Source: an uncultured Lachnospiraceae bacterium
GTDB taxonomy: Bacteria > Bacillota > Clostridia > Lachnospirales > Lachnospiraceae
DNA length: 17,720 nt
Assembly (NCBI GenBank): GCA_910576815.1
Contig: CAJTKA010000052.1
Location: 1-17,720 of the forward strand
Direction: 5' to 3'
Shown here: positions 13,807 through 17,720 of the stretch, piece by piece
Numbering within the stretch: the first letter of the stretch is position 1
How the letters are laid out: every line of letters starts with the position of its first letter
Position numbers and translations under genes: made by a program
The notes under the pieces: generated by a model
Database searches by the model: none
The model's input: only the letters and a program-made list of their open reading frames with translations
What the model was told of the DNA's origin: nothing

Positions 13807-15300
13807 CTATTGCACATACAGGTTCGTATACCCCATCAGGCTCTCATCGACCTCTCTCGCGCACTCCCTGCCCTGACGGATGGCTTTGACCACCAGCGAC
13901 TGCCCCGTATGCATATCGCCCGCCGTAAACACCCGCTCTGCGCTGGTCGCAAATCTGCCCGCCGCCGTCTGGACATTCGTCCTGCCGTCCAACTCCACCT
14001 TGAAGGCGTCGGTCACATACTTTTGGCTGCCAAGGAATCCCGCAGCAATCAACACAATCTCGGCATCCAGCGTCCTTTCGGAGCCTTCGATCTCCTTCAT
14101 GTTCATGCGACCTGTCTTCGGGTCTTTTTCCCAAGTCAGGGAGACGATCTTTACCGCCTTCAGATTACCGTTCTTATCCTTCACAAACTCCTTCACCGTG
14201 GACTCGTAAATGCGCGGATCATGACCATAGACCTCGATTGCCTCCTGCTGACCGTAATCCGTCTTGCAGACCTTGGGCCACTCGGGCCAAGGGTTGCCCG
14301 CAGCCCTCGTATCAGGCGCCTTGGGCATCATCTCGATCTGGGTCACGGACTTCGCGCCGTGTCGGATCGCCGTGCCCACACAGTCGTTACCGGTGTCGCC
14401 GCCGCCGATAATGACTACATTTTTATCCTTCGTGTCCACATACTTTTTATCCGCAAAGTCCGAGTCTAGCAGGCTCTTGGTGTTCGCCGTCAGAAAATCC
14501 ACCGCAAAGTAGATGCCTTTAGCGTCCCTGCCCGGCGCGCTGATATCGCGGGGATTGGAGGAACCGCAGCAGAGCACTACCCGGTCAAACTCCTTCAACA
14601 GCTTCTCCGCCTTTACATCCTTACCGACATTGCTGTTTGTCACGAAGGTAACGCCCTCCTCCTCCATGACTTTAATTTTACGGTCAATGATGTGCTTTTC
14701 CAGTTTCATATTCGGAATGCCATACATCAAAAGCCCGCCGACACGGTCGGAGCGCTCGAACACCGTCACCAGATGCCCTCGCCTGTTGAGCTGATCCGCC
14801 ACCGCAAGCCCAGAAGGACCGCTGCCCACCACCGCCACCTTCTTACCGGTGCGCACCTTGGGCGGCTTTGCCGTCGCATAACCTTTCTCGTAAGCGTTTT
14901 CAATGATGGCATACTCGTTCTCCTTGGTGGAGACGGGTTCGCCGTTCAAACCGCAGGTGCATGCCGCCTCACAGAGCGCGGGACACACCCTCGACGTAAA
15001 CTCCGGGAAATTGTTGGTCTTGTGCAGACGGTTGTATGCCTGTTCCCAGTTTCCCGTGTAGACCAGATCGTTCCACTCCGGCACCAGATTGTGCAGAGGA
15101 CAGCCTGATGTCATGCCGCACAGCGTCATGCCTGACTGGCAAAAGGGAACGCCGCAGTCCATACAGCGCGCGCCCTGCTCACGCTGCTCCTCCATGCTCA
15201 GATGCTCGTGAAACTCCTTAAAATTCTTGATGCGCTGTCTGGGGCTCACATCCTTGGATACCCTGCGCTCATATTCCAAAAATCCAGTTGGTTTTCCCAT
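13807..15300 (-). CDS. gltD: Glutamate synthase (NADPH) small subunit
   Basis: 497 residues, full length for GltD. The subunit takes electrons from NADPH through FAD and 4Fe-4S clusters to the large subunit, which makes two glutamates from glutamine and 2-oxoglutarate. N-terminal cysteines for the 4Fe-4S clusters are present: CMDCGVPFCQSG and SGCPLHN (about 47-70), then RVCPALCEAACTCG (about 105-118). The FAD site is VAVVGSGPSGLAVADQLNRR (about 154-173) with the following VFERSDRVGGLLMYGIPNMK, and the NADPH site is VVIIGGGDTGNDCVGTAIRH (about 295-314). A C-terminal FAD-contact stretch, RVFTAGDMHTGQSLVVKAIR, is also intact. The start at 15298-15300 is two bases after the gltB stop, with GGAGG inside the end of gltB, so the pair is translationally coupled. 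A strong terminator follows. Confidence 0.97.
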   Translation of the reverse strand: MGKPTGFLEYERRVSKDVSPRQRIKNFKEFHEHLSMEEQREQGARCMDCGVPFCQSGMTLCGMTSGCPLHNLVPEWNDLVYTGNWEQAYNRLHKTNNFPEFTSRVCPALCEAACTCGLNGEPVSTKENEYAIIENAYEKGYATAKPPKVRTGKKVAVVGSGPSGLAVADQLNRRGHLVTVFERSDRVGGLLMYGIPNMKLEKHIIDRKIKVMEEEGVTFVTNSNVGKDVKAEKLLKEFDRVVLCCGSSNPRDISAPGRDAKGIYFAVDFLTANTKSLLDSDFADKKYVDTKDKNVVIIGGGDTGNDCVGTAIRHGAKSVTQIEMMPKAPDTRAAGNPWPEWPKVCKTDYGQQEAIEVYGHDPRIYESTVKEFVKDKNGNLKAVKIVSLTWEKDPKTGRMNMKEIEGSERTLDAEIVLIAAGFLGSQKYVTDAFKVELDGRTNVQTAAGRFATSAERVFTAGDMHTGQSLVVKAIRQGRECAREVDESLMGYTNLYVQ

Positions 15301-15302
15301 GA

Positions 15303-17720
15303 TTACGCCCCCTCCTTATCCTTTTTATAAAATGCCTCGATCTGCGCCTGCTCCGCGCTTAAGCCCTTTTCCTCCATCTGCACGATCAGTTTCAGCATAA
15401 TCTCGTAGTCGTGCGGGATGATCTTCTTGAACTTCGGCAGATACTCCCCGAAATTGTCCAGAATCTCTTTGCCCTTGACGGAATTGGTGTAAGCCACGTG
15501 CTCCTTGATCATCTCTTTCAGTTCAAGGACGTCATACTTCGAGGTAATCTCATAGGAGGAAACCATCTCCTTGTTGGTCTTGGTGTACAGGTCGTTGTCC
15601 TCGTCCAGCACATAGGCGATGCCGCCGCTCATGCCCGCCGCGAAGTTCTTTCCGACAGTGCCGAGCACGACCACGCGTCCGCCCGTCATGTACTCGCAGC
15701 CGTGGTCGCCCACGCCTTCCACCACCGCGATCGCGCCGGAGTTTCGCACGCAGAACCGCTCGCCTGCCACGCCATTGATAAACGCCTTGCCGGAGGTCGC
15801 GCCGTAAAGCGACACGTTGCCGATAATGATGTTTTCATCCTGCTTAAAAGCCGATCCCTTCGGGGGATAAACCACCAGCTTGCCGCCGGATAAGCCTTTG
15901 CCGAAATAATCATTGGAATCACCCACAAGCTCTAACGTCAGCCCCTTGGGGATAAACGCGCCAAAGCTCTGCCCGCCGGAACCCTTACATAAAATATGGT
16001 AAGTGTCCTCCTCCAGCGTATCGCCAAACCGCCTCGTGATCTCCGAACCGAAGATGGTGCCGAAGGTACGGTCCGTGTTGGAGACGTCCACCTCCAAGCT
16101 GCGCTTCTGCCCGCTCTCCAAAGCCTTGGAAAGCTGCTTTAAGAGCACCTTTTCATCCAGCGTCTTTTCCAGATGGAAGTCGTACACCTGCTTCGGGTCA
16201 AAGATAAACTTCTCCTTGCTCCCCTCGTAAGGGTTGCTCAAAATCAAATCCAAATCCACTTTGCGCTGGCGGTCCGTCAGGTTCTCCTTCACTCGCAGAA
16301 GTTCGGTCCTGCCCACCAGTTCATCCACCTTGCGCACGCCCAGCTTCGCCATGTACTCCCGAAGCTCCTGTGCGATAAAGCGCATAAAGTTCTCCACGTA
16401 CTCAGGCTTGCCCGTGAAACGCTTGCGAAGCTCAGGATTCTGGGTCGCCACGCCCACCGGACAGGTGTCCAGATTGCAGACGCGCATCATCAGACACCCC
16501 ATGGTCACAAGGGGCGCCGTGGCAAAACCGAACTCCTCCGCGCCGAGGATCGCCGCAATCGCCACGTCCCGCCCGCTCATCAGCTTACCGTCCGTCTCAA
16601 TACGGACTTTGTTTCTCAGCCCGTTCTGAATCAGCGTCTGGTGCGTCTCTGCCAGTCCCAGCTCCCAGGGCAGTCCCGCGTTGTGAATGGAGTTGCGGGG
16701 CGCGGCTCCCGTGCCGCCGTCGTAGCCGGATACCAGAATGACCTGTGCGCCCGCCTTCGCCACGCCTGCCGCCACCGTGCCGACGCCCGCCTCGGAGACG
16801 AGTTTCACCGAAATCCGCGCCTTGGTATTGGCATTTTTCAAGTCGTATATCAACTGTGCCAAGTCCTCGATCGAATAGATATCGTGATGCGGCGGCGGGG
16901 AGATCAAGCCTACGCCAGGCGTGGAGTGTCTGGTCTTCGCGATCCACGGATAGACCTTGCCGCCGGGGAGGTGTCCGCCCTCGCCGGGCTTCGCCCCCTG
17001 CGCCATCTTGATCTGAATCTCCTGCGCGCTGTTTAAGTATTCGCTGGTCACGCCGAACCGTCCGCTCGCCACCTGCTTGATCGCCGAACAGCGGTTTAAG
17101 CCATCCGCTCCCACCGTCAGTCTGTCCTTATCTTCCCCACCCTCTCCGGAGTTTGATTTGCCGTGCAGACGATTCATAGCGATCGCCATGGTCTCGTGCG
17201 CCTCCTTGGAGATGGAACCATAGGACATAGCGCCCGTCTTAAACCTTGTGACAATCGTGTCAACACTCTCCACTTCCTCGATCGGCACGGGTTTCTGCGC
17301 ATAGTTAAAGTCTATCAACCCGCGCAGATTCTTAATGCTGTCCTCATTATTGACCGCCTTGGTATATTGCTTAAATAATTCATAGTCGCCCCGTCTGGTT
17401 GACTCTTGCAGTAAATGAATGGTCTCCGGGTTGTAGAGATGTTCGTCCGCGCCGCTGCGCATCTGGTGATGTCCCGTGCTGTCCAGCGTCAAATCCGTGG
17501 ATAGACCAAGCGGGTCAAATGCCATGGAGTGCAGGGTGTCCACTTCCTCCTCGATATCTTTCAGGGTAATGCCGCCCACCCGACAGACCGTGTTGGTAAA
17601 ATACTTGTTGATCACATCCTTGTCAATGCCGATCGCCTCGAAAATCTTGGAGCCCTGATAGGACTGGATCGTGGAAATACCCATCTTGGAGGCAATCTTT
17701 ACGATACCGTGCAGAATCGC
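15303..17720 (-). CDS. gltB: Glutamate synthase (NADPH) large subunit, partial
   Basis: The C-terminal 805 residues of GltB, about half of a normal chain of roughly 1500, with the 5' end outside the right edge; the frame is open to 17720. Visible parts are the FMN-binding synthase barrel (TGAMSYGSISKEAHETMAIA and NSGEGGEDKDR; the ammonia-to-2-oxoglutarate site), the glycine-rich barrel stretch VILVSGYDGGTGAAPRNSIH, and the 3Fe-4S cysteines in a C-X5-C-X4-C pattern within CLMMRVCNLDTCPVG. The C-terminal GXGXG beta-helix follows (LYGATSGKAFINGVAGERFC; YMTGGRVVVLGTVGKNFAAG). The N-terminal glutamine amidotransferase domain is not in the window. It is the first visible gene of the gltBD operon; the promoter is outside. 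No frameshift is seen. Confidence 0.97.
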   Translation of the reverse strand, partial: AILHGIVKIASKMGISTIQSYQGSKIFEAIGIDKDVINKYFTNTVCRVGGITLKDIEEEVDTLHSMAFDPLGLSTDLTLDSTGHHQMRSGADEHLYNPETIHLLQESTRRGDYELFKQYTKAVNNEDSIKNLRGLIDFNYAQKPVPIEEVESVDTIVTRFKTGAMSYGSISKEAHETMAIAMNRLHGKSNSGEGGEDKDRLTVGADGLNRCSAIKQVASGRFGVTSEYLNSAQEIQIKMAQGAKPGEGGHLPGGKVYPWIAKTRHSTPGVGLISPPPHHDIYSIEDLAQLIYDLKNANTKARISVKLVSEAGVGTVAAGVAKAGAQVILVSGYDGGTGAAPRNSIHNAGLPWELGLAETHQTLIQNGLRNKVRIETDGKLMSGRDVAIAAILGAEEFGFATAPLVTMGCLMMRVCNLDTCPVGVATQNPELRKRFTGKPEYVENFMRFIAQELREYMAKLGVRKVDELVGRTELLRVKENLTDRQRKVDLDLILSNPYEGSKEKFIFDPKQVYDFHLEKTLDEKVLLKQLSKALESGQKRSLEVDVSNTDRTFGTIFGSEITRRFGDTLEEDTYHILCKGSGGQSFGAFIPKGLTLELVGDSNDYFGKGLSGGKLVVYPPKGSAFKQDENIIIGNVSLYGATSGKAFINGVAGERFCVRNSGAIAVVEGVGDHGCEYMTGGRVVVLGTVGKNFAAGMSGGIAYVLDEDNDLYTKTNKEMVSSYEITSKYDVLELKEMIKEHVAYTNSVKGKEILDNFGEYLPKFKKIIPHDYEIMLKLIVQMEEKGLSAEQAQIEAFYKKDKEGA

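Noticed and set aside
16173..17036. 287-codon open frame on the plus strand
   Set aside because: Antisense to the conserved FMN/Fe-S region of gltB; a by-product of codon usage in GC-richer genes.

Overview
The window looks like chromosomal DNA of a clostridial bacterium, most likely Lachnospiraceae. The evidence is the Bacillota-type LexA boxes (GAAC-N4-GTTC), AGGAGG ribosome sites, TTGACA/TATAAT-like promoters, an AsnA-type asparagine synthetase, a BlaI/M56 locus, a heterodimeric ABC exporter and XRE regulators of clostridial style. I see no plasmid, phage, IS element, rRNA, tRNA or CRISPR array.

Layout. (1) 1-1490: a minus-strand radical SAM DNA-repair-type protein. Its promoter is bracketed by two perfect LexA boxes, which predicts SOS induction. 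(2) 1536-3763: a decaying stretch. It holds a small two-helix membrane protein, a collapsed chemoreceptor remnant (frameshift, no membrane anchor, no signalling domain), an intact membrane-linked XRE regulator, an unidentified C-terminal gene fragment and a relic of a BlaR1-type M56 gene. (3) 3757-5351: an intact BlaI-family repressor with a self-operator, divergent from asnA. (4) 5352-6671: a Uma2-fold nuclease-like protein with a structured leader, convergent with a stand-alone PAS protein. (5) 6756-7926: an XRE regulator with a helical-repeat C-terminus. (6) 7952-11561: a two-gene heterodimeric ABC exporter whose last codons lie in a perfect 20-bp inverted repeat. (7) 11708-13642: a large membrane protein with two YcxB-like modules. 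(8) 13674-17720: gltBD, NADPH glutamate synthase, with gltB cut by the right edge.

How the genes work together. gltBD and asnA both handle nitrogen assimilation but are separate units. The two ABC subunits have complementary active-site defects and should form one pump. BlaI keeps its operator but has lost its M56 partner, so it is now either a constitutive autoregulated repressor or controlled by something elsewhere. No wholly novel system is evident. The most notable observations are the doubly boxed SOS promoter on the radical SAM gene, the BlaI/M56 and chemoreceptor relics, the switchable leader of the Uma2 gene and the inverted repeat at the ABC gene end.
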